Assembly (NCBI GenBank): GCA_963575715.1
Contig: CAUYTW010000133.1
Span: forward strand, 1-35,335
Direction: 5' to 3'
Length of the DNA: 35,335 bases
Source: Gammaproteobacteria bacterium
GTDB taxonomy: Bacteria; Pseudomonadota; Gammaproteobacteria; CAIRSR01
The notes beneath the pieces were generated by a model, which made no database searches, was not told the DNA's origin, and saw only the letters and a program-made list of their open reading frames with translations. Position numbers and translations under genes: made by a program. Positions 8,197 to 15,686 of the stretch are shown piece after piece. Every line of letters starts with the position of its first letter. Positions within the stretch are counted from its first letter, which is position 1.

Positions 8197-9324
8197 TTAT
8201 AGTCCGAGAGCAATTTGTTTGATACGCTCTATGATGCGTTGTTCTAACTGTACTACTCGAATATCATCAACATTATTAATCGAGTTCATGGTATCGGTGA
8301 TAACTTTACGCATACGCTCAGAAAGAGCACCAAGGGCGCGTTCGCTCACTAGTTGATCCTGTTTTTTTAATAATAATGCTAAATCATAAGGCTCAATTTC
8401 ACCAAAGATCAACCCCAGGGTTTCTTGATCGACAAATTCGATATCACAGAATTCATTTAAATTCTCAATCTTTTTACATGATCGTTTTTTAAAAAATTGA
8501 GGTCCTTTTTCTTGAAGTAGCTTCATGACTTCTGTGCGACGAAACATAAATAAACCCGCTGCTAATTCTTCCTGTGCTATTTTACGCAGAATAAGTGATT
8601 CTTCTACACCAACGATGCATGCTAATTCATCTAATTCGATAAATTCTACATCCGTGTGGAGATTATCGGTAATGAAACTATTCATCTTGTTAGTAAGGTT
8701 ATGGGCATCTGCAACGATCTTAGCAGGATCAAAACGCACAGTAGTGCGTTCTCCCCCACCATCTACCTTAATTAAATTAAGATTGGCCATGTGCCGCAAA
8801 ATCTCTTTAACCCTGAAGGGCGGAAGGGTAGCCACTGTTGAAGTCAAGGTTTTGAAGCATTTGGTGTAAGGAAGGCTAACGATGGCATTCTCAGTGCGGC
8901 CATGTCCTCCTCCACAGGAACGTGCCAACAGTTCCAAAACAGTGGCGAAAGAAATGAAGGTAGTACTTGCTGCTGCATAAGGCACAGCCGTTTCGGTCAA
9001 ATTTTTAACACGGTCAATAAGAGCAATAATGATAGTGCGTAGTAATGGGTTAGCCTGTTGCATAAGCTGTTCCAGTACCGTTCGATTCACTAGATAGACT
9101 TCGGTGTACTCGTGAGCGGTAGCCGTAGCACTACGCGGCTCACCGAGGATCGTACTCATTTCGCCGAAACATTTACCCGGCCCCACTTTAGTCAACACTA
9201 CCTTCTGACCGTTACGTAGGATTGATATTTCGACCTGTCCGGTTTTAACGATGTAGGCATACTGACCAGTATGACCTTCACGGAAGATGATCTCTCCTTT
9301 GCCAAAGGTAGCGATTGTTGCCAT
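8197..9324 (-). CDS. Cyclic nucleotide-binding / winged-helix protein with FliG-like C-terminal domain
   Basis: This is a 375-residue protein. An N-terminal cNMP-binding domain (about 1-130) shows GKGEIIFREGHTGQYAYIV and the phosphate-binding cassette FGEMSTILGEPRSATA. A Crp-like winged-helix region follows (about 150-225; FRVKEILRHMANLNLIKVDGGG). The C-terminal part (about 290-375) resembles FliG middle/C domains: FVDQETLGLIFGEI, then DLALLLKKQ, LSERMRKVITDTM and a terminal long helix. I chose ATG 9324 (GGGGA upstream). The longer frame to 9441 would begin inside the palindrome of a MITE. It sits between motAB and a class III nucleotidyl cyclase, which suggests it couples cAMP or cGMP to motility. 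The FliG assignment is by pattern only. Confidence 0.72.
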   Translation of the reverse strand: MATIATFGKGEIIFREGHTGQYAYIVKTGQVEISILRNGQKVVLTKVGPGKCFGEMSTILGEPRSATATAHEYTEVYLVNRTVLEQLMQQANPLLRTIIIALIDRVKNLTETAVPYAAASTTFISFATVLELLARSCGGGHGRTENAIVSLPYTKCFKTLTSTVATLPPFRVKEILRHMANLNLIKVDGGGERTTVRFDPAKIVADAHNLTNKMNSFITDNLHTDVEFIELDELACIVGVEESLILRKIAQEELAAGLFMFRRTEVMKLLQEKGPQFFKKRSCKKIENLNEFCDIEFVDQETLGLIFGEIEPYDLALLLKKQDQLVSERALGALSERMRKVITDTMNSINNVDDIRVVQLEQRIIERIKQIALGL

Positions 9325-9384
9325 GGATAAGTTCCCCAGGATATTCCTTAATATGGTGACGGATTTAACCTTGAAGTGCAATTT

Positions 9385-9553
9385 GGAGTTACGCAGTTGA
9401 ACTTGTAACTCTATTAAAGAATTGAGTTTTTTTGTTGTCATTCTGCGCGGAGAGCGCGTTAGCGCCCGTAGTTGCAGAATCTATATAGATGGATTCTGCG
9501 ACTCCGCTTCGCTGCGCGTAGAATGACTTGCTATTTTTCAACTGCGTAACTCC
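9385..9553. repeat. MITE-like element with three nested inverted repeats
   Basis: A perfect 16-bp terminal inverted repeat bounds the element: GGAGTTACGCAGTTGA at 9385-9400 against TCAACTGCGTAACTCC at 9538-9553. Inside is a 13-bp pair with one mismatch (9437-9449 and 9515-9527, GTCATTCTGCGCG type). At the centre is an 8-bp hairpin, GCAGAATC/GATTCTGC (9474-9481 and 9492-9499), around the palindrome ATCTATATAGAT. No transposase is encoded. It lies between the cyclase gene and the start of the cyclic-nucleotide-binding gene. Confidence 0.8.
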
Positions 9554-9694
9554 TATGCAACAATGAAATTAGCGGATTGTAATTTATTTTTCAAAATTAT
9601 AACTTCTCCAACTATGTTTTTATTATGAATAATATTGTTATTAATGGATGTATCGTCTAGGATTAATGATAGTTAAAATAAGTAGCAACTTGAA

Positions 9695-11836
9695 TTATTT
9701 ATTATGTAATTGCCAGACGCCATTTTCATCCAGTACTCCCTTTTTCAACCAATCTGAAATAGTTTTTTGGTCTTTGCTATAAATCACAGGGCAATGGGTT
9801 TCTGTTCTTATTCCAGATTCTATTGCTGTTATCCATTGCTCCCACGCATTAATATTTTCAGAGGCAAAGCGCGGGTCATCTTTACTGCCTAGTGCGTACA
9901 AAATTTCAGGTTTTAGTCGCCCTTTCACTTGCATGGCTCCTAAACGGCGTATCACTAAATTTTCTACGGCAGCGGCATTTTTAGCAAAATCGCCGGCAAT
10001 AATAATTTCAGTGTTAAACATTCGAGTTAAACTTTCAATGCGTGACGCTAAATTAATCGGGTCGCCTAAAATCGAAAATTTTTTGATACCTGTTTTCGGG
10101 CCTAAATTACCTTTCACCATATCTCCTGAGGTGATACCAATACCGGCATTGATAATTGTACTGATTTTTTCAATCACATCATGGGTTAGCACTTCCTTAT
10201 AACGCGCCGAGACTGAAGAAAAAAATTTTTTCTGTAATGATGCCAATTCAATCGCACTTAATAGCACTTGTTTATAAACGTTTTGTTCGTTACTGTTTTC
10301 ATATTCCCAGTAATAACATACCATATCCCCAACATAACCTTCTAAAACGCCATTGTAGTTATCTTGCAAAATAATCGAGGTAGCAGTTAAATAGTCGTTC
10401 ATTAAATTCATCACATATTCAGGCTCTTTGAGCAAGCTAGTGACGGTGGTATATCCTTCTAAATCACTCATTAATATAACAACTTTGCAATGTCGAGGTT
10501 GAAATGATTCAGGATTTTCAAAAGGCATAAGCACATCAATAACTTGCTTAGGCAAATATTCAAAAAGTAAATTACCATGTTGAATACCAGAAATCAAATA
10601 CACTGCGATTATTTGGATTGCGCCAATAAAATAAGCTATCATGACAGCAGTAACTGGCCACAATTGGGTAATAGGATTTAGAAAACAAAGAGCGGATAAG
10701 GTTAAAAAAACAATAATAGCTCCTAACCATAATAGGATCTGAGAAAAATAAGTTCCTAGTCCTATACTTAATAGCACAGCGCAAATAAAGAGGAGAATGC
10801 GGACTGATTGCGGTGGGGGTTGCGGAAAATCTTGATTGAGCAGCGTTTCCAATTCATCCACGAGAAATTGCGCACCTACGGTCATCAGCTGTGGTCCAAA
10901 CAGTGCGGTTGTCATCGGTGTAACAATGATGTCAGTAGATTCGCTAGGTGATGAAGCCTGTAGAATAACTAGCTTATTTTTTAACAGGGCGGCTGTTTTG
11001 TTAGCGATAGTCTCATCACAAGAAGCTAACTGACTCAATGGTAAAATTAATTGATTATTTTGAGTATTAACTTTGTAAATAGGTTTACTTAAACGTAAAC
11101 GACGACATCTTTTGTTGCCATCACAAAGCTCATCCAGCCGATTTTTTTCATATAATCTGGTAATACGCTCAGGAGCGAGTAAATAAGCCAAGTGAAAAAT
11201 GGCATGATCTTCACTCATATCCAGCCATCGAGCAATCGGAGTAGACTTAAGCACCAGCCGATCACTAGCAACTAATCCGGTTAAAGGAATAGCTTGCGCT
11301 GCATCATAATCGTAAAGTAGAAAATCAGGCAAATCTGAGCGTTCTTTACCTAGTAAATAAGGCGCAATCTTGAAGCGACTGATTGCATCTACATTCATTT
11401 TTAGTGGAGCTGCCCCTGCTTCACTATTGCCAACATGACAAACAGAATTCGTGCTATCGACACCACATGTTGGCTGTGACCAACGCGCTTCTCCATCACT
11501 TTCTAAACAAACCGCATAAGGCATTCGTCCTTCTATTTCTTTGGAAACGCGTGCATCTAAATAAACGCCTTTTGCCCCTTGCTCAATCAGACGCTCAGCC
11601 GCTTTAGCAAATAATGGTAAAGCTTGGATTCGAGTTACTCTAAAAGGAATATCATCATCTAAGACGACGATACCAGTATATTTCCAGTTTTGCCGTTGTT
11701 GATAAACAATGGCCGAGTCATGTAACCAATAATCAATGCGCGTCCCCATGCCATAATCTGTCAAGATTGCAATTAAACTGGCAAGCACTATAAAAAAACT
11801 TAATGTTTTTTTATGTGTAAAAGGACGCGCTCTCAT
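9695..11836 (-). CDS. CHASE2-domain class III nucleotidyl (adenylate/guanylate) cyclase
   Basis: This is a 713-residue membrane receptor cyclase. A short cytoplasmic tail and an N-terminal membrane helix (FFIVLASLIAILTDYG) lead to a periplasmic CHASE2 sensor (about 40-340; IVVLDDDIPFR and GAKGVYLDARV are family-like). Two to three closely spaced helices follow at about 350-430. The C-terminal catalytic domain has both metal-binding Asp regions (LMSDLEGYT and GYVGDMVCYYWE) and the motif FSILGDPINLASRIESL. Base specificity (ATP or GTP) is not decidable by eye. ATG 11836 is chosen, ten bases after the stop of the upstream periplasmic gene. The longer frame to 11917 overlaps that gene by about 70 bases. 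Two genes downstream lies the stator operon, with a cNMP-binding protein between. Confidence 0.87.
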   Translation of the reverse strand: MRARPFTHKKTLSFFIVLASLIAILTDYGMGTRIDYWLHDSAIVYQQRQNWKYTGIVVLDDDIPFRVTRIQALPLFAKAAERLIEQGAKGVYLDARVSKEIEGRMPYAVCLESDGEARWSQPTCGVDSTNSVCHVGNSEAGAAPLKMNVDAISRFKIAPYLLGKERSDLPDFLLYDYDAAQAIPLTGLVASDRLVLKSTPIARWLDMSEDHAIFHLAYLLAPERITRLYEKNRLDELCDGNKRCRRLRLSKPIYKVNTQNNQLILPLSQLASCDETIANKTAALLKNKLVILQASSPSESTDIIVTPMTTALFGPQLMTVGAQFLVDELETLLNQDFPQPPPQSVRILLFICAVLLSIGLGTYFSQILLWLGAIIVFLTLSALCFLNPITQLWPVTAVMIAYFIGAIQIIAVYLISGIQHGNLLFEYLPKQVIDVLMPFENPESFQPRHCKVVILMSDLEGYTTVTSLLKEPEYVMNLMNDYLTATSIILQDNYNGVLEGYVGDMVCYYWEYENSNEQNVYKQVLLSAIELASLQKKFFSSVSARYKEVLTHDVIEKISTIINAGIGITSGDMVKGNLGPKTGIKKFSILGDPINLASRIESLTRMFNTEIIIAGDFAKNAAAVENLVIRRLGAMQVKGRLKPEILYALGSKDDPRFASENINAWEQWITAIESGIRTETHCPVIYSKDQKTISDWLKKGVLDENGVWQLHNK

Positions 11837-11846
11837 TGTGCATTCA

Positions 11847-12575
11847 TTAAAAAGAATAGTTAATGCTGATATTTTTATTAGCATGCTCTTGTTTGACGAC
11901 TCCTTCGACACAAGCAATTAGGTCTTTGTTATCACTATTGATAGTAAAGTTATTAATCATCCCTATTGTGGCTGTCCAGCTCATTTCTATTTTTTCAGAA
12001 ACATTATATAAGTTTTTGCATAACTCAATGTCGGGTTTAATTTTTTTTATAATATCTTCTGCAGAAGATGCTGCTTGAAATAGATTACGCATTTTAGGGG
12101 AAGTTGTCATTTCAGGGGTAGAACTTAAATTTTCCTGTTTAGTGTTAGCAATCGCACAGAAGAATCCGTTTTTCTTTCCTTCTTGACTTTCACAATTTAA
12201 TTTATTGTTTTTCCACAATTCACAATTTTTTAAACCTTGCGGTTTAATCCAAGGCGAAGACGTTCCAGCGAGATTAACATTGACGACCCACAGCGATTTA
12301 TTTTGACAAATTAATTGAGAACCTTCCCCTTTGGAATTTGGATCAAACTTCAGCCAAACTCTGCTACCCGATGACAAAGCCAATACTGAGCCTATTGCTA
12401 ATTTTGATGGTTCTTGACAGGTATTATTAATCACACTGACACCGACACTGGCCGCTTCAATCAATTTTGCTTGGCCACATTCAGCTGCCATCACTTGACT
12501 AGCGACTAAGTTGCCAATTAATAATCCCACTTTAAAAGCAAATAAGCTTTTATGTTGATTCATTTTTTTACTCAT
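11847..12575 (-). CDS. Small periplasmic protein of unknown function, coupled to CHASE2 cyclase
   Basis: This 242-residue exported protein has a signal peptide (KSLFAFKVGLLIGNLVASQV) with a likely cleavage after VMA, giving a mature start at AECG. It contains about eight cysteines, consistent with periplasmic disulfides, and no recognised domain. The phrases SVLALSSGSRVWLKF and NLAGTSSPWIK suggest a beta-rich N-terminal half resembling FecR/cell-wall-type ligand domains, but this is weak. ATG 12575 is supported by TAGGAG six bases upstream. The cyclase starts ten bases after its stop, so the pair is probably co-transcribed. It could be a sensor partner for the CHASE2 domain (inference). Confidence 0.72.
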   Translation of the reverse strand: MSKKMNQHKSLFAFKVGLLIGNLVASQVMAAECGQAKLIEAASVGVSVINNTCQEPSKLAIGSVLALSSGSRVWLKFDPNSKGEGSQLICQNKSLWVVNVNLAGTSSPWIKPQGLKNCELWKNNKLNCESQEGKKNGFFCAIANTKQENLSSTPEMTTSPKMRNLFQAASSAEDIIKKIKPDIELCKNLYNVSEKIEMSWTATIGMINNFTINSDNKDLIACVEGVVKQEHANKNISINYSF

Positions 12576-12779
12576 CACATGCTCCTAAAAATTAAAATTT
12601 TTACTCTTGGCTTGGAATAAAAATATAGATTTTGTATGACGCTGGTGCATAGACTAATCAGAAGTGATAGGATAATAACATAGTAACCTCAATATGCCAT
12701 CAAGATGTCATCTACTAAGCACGCGGAACCTATTGATCGGTAGTTAAAGCAGAAATCCTGAACTAATACAGAATTGTCC

Positions 12780-12958
12780 ATGCACTAAGGACATGGTTGT
12801 CAACCACCCCACGGCTAAAGCCGGGGGCTTGTGAAGTCAGATTTACAGGCCCGGTTACCAGCCTCAGCCCGGGAAATCGGGCTACGTTGCAACAAAGTAA
12901 AAGACTCACCCCGGGGCGCTTCCTCAACTCCGGGCACTGAAAGCGGCGGATGCAGATG
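12780..12958 (+). ncRNA. HEARO (IscB omega-RNA)-like element without iscB (element B)
   Basis: A structured stretch resembling HEARO RNA. It has a GGTTG/CAACC hairpin at 12795-12805 and a hairpin CCCC-A-CGGC-TAAA-GCCG-GGGG at 12807-12827. Next come GTGAAGTCAG, then AGCCCG/CGGGCT (12866-12871 with 12878-12883), ACGTTGCAAC, GTAAAAGACTCACC and a final block CACTGAAAGCGGCGGATGCA. A partial second copy starts at 35249 and shows compensating changes in one stem. In HEARO loci an iscB nuclease gene normally follows; here the element runs directly into the radical SAM gene. Assignment is from remembered motif patterns, not a covariance search. Confidence 0.62.
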
Positions 12959-13519
12959 ACCATTAAAACACTACAACTCGCAGCATATTTGCCACGTTCA
13001 CGGGCAAATGGCCCTGGTTTGCGTTCTGTGGTGTGGACCCAGGGTTGCCCTTTCAATTGTTCAGGTTGTTTCAATCCTGATTTTCTGAGCTTTTCTGGTG
13101 GCCGGATAGTGTCTGTTTCAGAAATAGTGGACTGGATATTGACCGAAGAAGATACCGAGGGCGTAAGTTTTTCCGGTGGTGAGCCTTTTTCGCAGGCTAG
13201 CGCTCTGGCCGAGGTAGCCGAACGAGTTCATGATGCTGGCAAGGGTGTACTAATCTTTACCGGCTTCACGTCCGAAGCTTTATATAAAAATACTCGGATC
13301 GATATTCAAAGATTGTTAGCGACTACCGATCTCTTGGTTGCCGGACCCTATCAACGCGATAAACCTTGCCGCCATTCTTTGCTGGCTAGTACTAATCAAG
13401 AATTAATATTTTTAACGCAACGTTACCGCACGCTTGACCTCGGTCACCGCCGCATGGAATTCTGTATTAGCGTGGCGGGCGAGGTCACGGTGACGGGTTT
13501 TCCTATGTTGTCATCATAA
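12956..13519 (+). CDS. Radical SAM 4Fe-4S protein, NrdG/activase-like
   Basis: This 187-residue protein carries the activase-type radical SAM cluster motif CxxxCxxC as C31-P-F-N-C35-S-G-C38. The glycine-rich SAM-binding motif FSGGEPF follows. It resembles the anaerobic ribonucleotide reductase activase NrdG and related short 4Fe-4S proteins. No nrdD is nearby. Instead it is followed after 40 bases by a Ycf46-type AAA+ ATPase, a pairing I believe recurs in cyanobacteria and some Proteobacteria. The target is therefore unlikely to be a ribonucleotide reductase. Start: ATG 12956, or in-frame ATG 12950. Both lie at the very end of the HEARO-like element, so that element forms the leader. Confidence 0.82.
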   Translation: MTIKTLQLAAYLPRSRANGPGLRSVVWTQGCPFNCSGCFNPDFLSFSGGRIVSVSEIVDWILTEEDTEGVSFSGGEPFSQASALAEVAERVHDAGKGVLIFTGFTSEALYKNTRIDIQRLLATTDLLVAGPYQRDKPCRHSLLASTNQELIFLTQRYRTLDLGHRRMEFCISVAGEVTVTGFPMLSS

Positions 13520-13559
13520 TCATACAATTAAACAATCTTAAAAAAAGAAATGATTATTT

Positions 13560-15128
13560 ATGTCCTTTCAAGACGATCTAAGATTATTGTTTGATGCGCG
13601 TATTGCGGTAGTCAATATCGTTACCAGCGAGGAAGCCCGCGTTCTTCAAGAAATCACCAGCTTAATGAAAAGTAAAAGCCGCGAGGACGAAGGACTTTAT
13701 TCCTGGGATATTGCTGACCAATTCGCCTGCCTAAAACCGTCCAAGGTCAGTTTCGACGAAAAACGCGAGGTGACGCCGGATACTATTTTACGTGTAATCC
13801 GTGATTATAAAGGGGGAGCAACTTTTATCCTCAAGGATTTTCATCAAATTTGGGAGACCAAACGCGGCCTTTTACGTGGGTTGCGCAATCTTTCTGCAAG
13901 TTTACCGGAATGCTCGCCACGCAAGAATATCGTCATTACTACTCCAGAGCATTGCCTGCCAGTTGAATTGAAATATGATGTCCCGATACTAGAATTAGCA
14001 AAACCAGATGCACGCGAAATTGATATTTTACTGGAACGCACCATTGGTACTACAGGCGCTTTGCGGGGAGTCAAATCCGGTCTACGCGCAAAACTGGTGG
14101 AGGCCGCCCTGGGATTGACCAGCACCCAGGCGCGCCGTGTTTTTCAAAAGGCCGCTGTGAGTCGGCGCGCGGGTTCGCTTGACGAACGCGCTATCGATTT
14201 AATCATTGAAGAAAAACGCGCGACCATTCGCGAAAGTGGCGCGCTTGAACTCTACCCATATGTCGAGGAGGCCGATCAAGTAGGAGGGCTGGAAACACTC
14301 AAAAGTTGGCTGGAGAAACGTCGATTAGCTTTCAGCGAGGAAGCACGAGAATATGGTCTGGATCTCCCCCGTGGAGTTGCGCTAATTGGTATTCCCGGCA
14401 CTGGAAAAAGTCTTTGTGCTAAAGTCACCGCCGGAATGTGGAAACTACCCTTGCTGCGTCTAGACATGGGCGCGGTGTTTGGCGGCACCCTAGGCGCATC
14501 GGAAAAGAATATTCGTGAGGCAATGCAAATCGCCGAGGTTATCGCTCCCTGCGTGCTCTGGGTCGATGAAATCGAAAAAGCCTTTGCCGGTTCAGATGGC
14601 GATAGCGGCACCGCAAGTCGGGTGCTCGCTACTTTTCTCACCTGGATGCAAGAAAAACGCACTCCGGTTTTTATTTTTGCCACCGCCAACGCCCACGACC
14701 ACCTTCCACCGGAATTCTTGCGCAAAGGACGCTTCGATGAAGTATTTTTTCTTGATTTGCCAACCAATCGAGAGCGGGAACAAATTTTAGAGGTTCACCT
14801 GAGCAAGCGGGGGTTGACCATGATCCGCCAACGTTTTGACTTATCGAGCGTTGCCCGGGCTACCGAGGGTTTTGTTGGAGCGGAATTGGAAGCTGTGGTT
14901 AAGGATGCGTTATTTCCGGCCTTCATGGATGGCAGGCGTGAACTAGAAACCGATGATCTGGTACATGCCGCCGGCGATATGGTACCGCTTGCCAGGTCTA
15001 ACCATGAGCGCATTCAAAAACAGCGTCAGCTGGTGATTAATGGCGAGGCACGCAATGCTTCAAAATATACTGTCCTAGATGAGGTAAAAGTTGAGAAGGT
15101 ACGTGGTGAACGGTTGCTAGAGATGTGA
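13560..15128 (+). CDS. Ycf46-like AAA+ ATPase
   Basis: This is a 522-residue ATPase. The N-terminal half (1-240) is the characteristic Ycf46-type domain (FDARIAVVNIVTSEEARVL, then FILKDFHQIW). The AAA+ core spans about 250-450, with Walker A GIPGTGKS (near 277), Walker B VLWVDEIEKAF (near 331), sensor 1 FATAN and an arginine-finger region LRKGRFDEVF. The family includes cyanobacterial Slr0374/Ycf46 proteins linked to stress and carbon-limitation responses. Its biochemical client is unknown. It is probably co-transcribed with the radical SAM gene 40 bases upstream. Both genes use codons like the rest of the chromosome. Confidence 0.85.
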   Translation: MSFQDDLRLLFDARIAVVNIVTSEEARVLQEITSLMKSKSREDEGLYSWDIADQFACLKPSKVSFDEKREVTPDTILRVIRDYKGGATFILKDFHQIWETKRGLLRGLRNLSASLPECSPRKNIVITTPEHCLPVELKYDVPILELAKPDAREIDILLERTIGTTGALRGVKSGLRAKLVEAALGLTSTQARRVFQKAAVSRRAGSLDERAIDLIIEEKRATIRESGALELYPYVEEADQVGGLETLKSWLEKRRLAFSEEAREYGLDLPRGVALIGIPGTGKSLCAKVTAGMWKLPLLRLDMGAVFGGTLGASEKNIREAMQIAEVIAPCVLWVDEIEKAFAGSDGDSGTASRVLATFLTWMQEKRTPVFIFATANAHDHLPPEFLRKGRFDEVFFLDLPTNREREQILEVHLSKRGLTMIRQRFDLSSVARATEGFVGAELEAVVKDALFPAFMDGRRELETDDLVHAAGDMVPLARSNHERIQKQRQLVINGEARNASKYTVLDEVKVEKVRGERLLEM

Positions 15129-15146
15129 TTATTAAAGAATACTGAT

Positions 15147-15370
15147 TTACCGCATTCGTTGATTACCCCAACGGTGGTGCAGGAGTCGCTCCCAGGGAGC
15201 GAAAAATAGCTTGTCGGTAAACAGGTCGATGAGAACGATGATGCTCATGATACCGATGACCTGCTCCATGGCGTGTATAGCTAGAGCACCATAAAATGAA
15301 CATGCCATACCACAGATCCTGTAGGTGGTTACTATCTTCCGAGTTCCAGCAGATATCCATTTTATGGTTA
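15147..15370 (-). pseudogene. C-terminal fragment of a polytopic membrane protein, possibly an ABC permease
   Basis: One minus-strand frame ending at 15147 lacks a start but reads like the tail of a membrane permease. It contains YRICGMACSFYGALAIHAM, then GIMSIIVLIDLFTDKLFFAP and WERLLHHRWG. The end resembles the last helix and basic tail of NitT/TauT-type ABC transporter permeases (pattern LLDRLFFAPLERR). The frame opens near 15370, directly against a second, unrelated fragment. I treat it as a remnant. The family assignment is tentative. Confidence 0.4.
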
Positions 15371-15374
15371 TTTA

Positions 15375-15447
15375 GCTCTAGTTTGTTTTTGGTTTTCCGT
15401 CGAGGATCGGCGAGTGCAGCAAAGTAGGGTCTGGGATCAGGCAGCAT
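15375..15447 (-). pseudogene. N-terminal fragment of an ISAs1-type transposase
   Basis: The first residues of a 94-residue frame read LPDPRPYFAALADPRRKTKN, like the DPR-containing N-terminus of ISAs1-family transposases. After this the frame becomes unrelated sequence. No catalytic part remains. It is a small decayed remnant next to the permease-like fragment. Confidence 0.4.
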
Positions 15448-15686
15448 GGGAGTTTAGGGAGAGAAGTAACGAAACCGTCATCCTCTCCTTCCTTATCAAG
15501 GGGGTAAATAGCGCGATTGCCCTGGCTCTTTAGGGGGGTGATTGACACTAAATTTAGAGAATAGCTATGATTGAGACCATTATCAAAATTTAATTTGAAA
15601 TCAATGATTTATGTAGAATTCATGTTAATTTAGTTGGTTACCGACAAAATTAGAATCTCCAAGATAACCTGACGCTTAATTGCAAC
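15448..15686. other. Intergenic region without recognisable gene
   Basis: This 239-base gap lies between the gene fragments and the 3' end of the PP2C phosphatase gene. I see no terminator with a T-run and no RNA gene in it. Confidence 0.55.

Noticed and set aside
9325-9441. 39-codon N-terminal extension of the cyclic-nucleotide-binding gene
   Set aside because: Its ATG lies inside the MITE palindrome, and a better start with a ribosome site exists at 9324.
15163-15447. 94-residue minus-strand frame as a functional gene
   Set aside because: Only its first 20 residues resemble a transposase; the rest is out of frame with the permease-like remnant.
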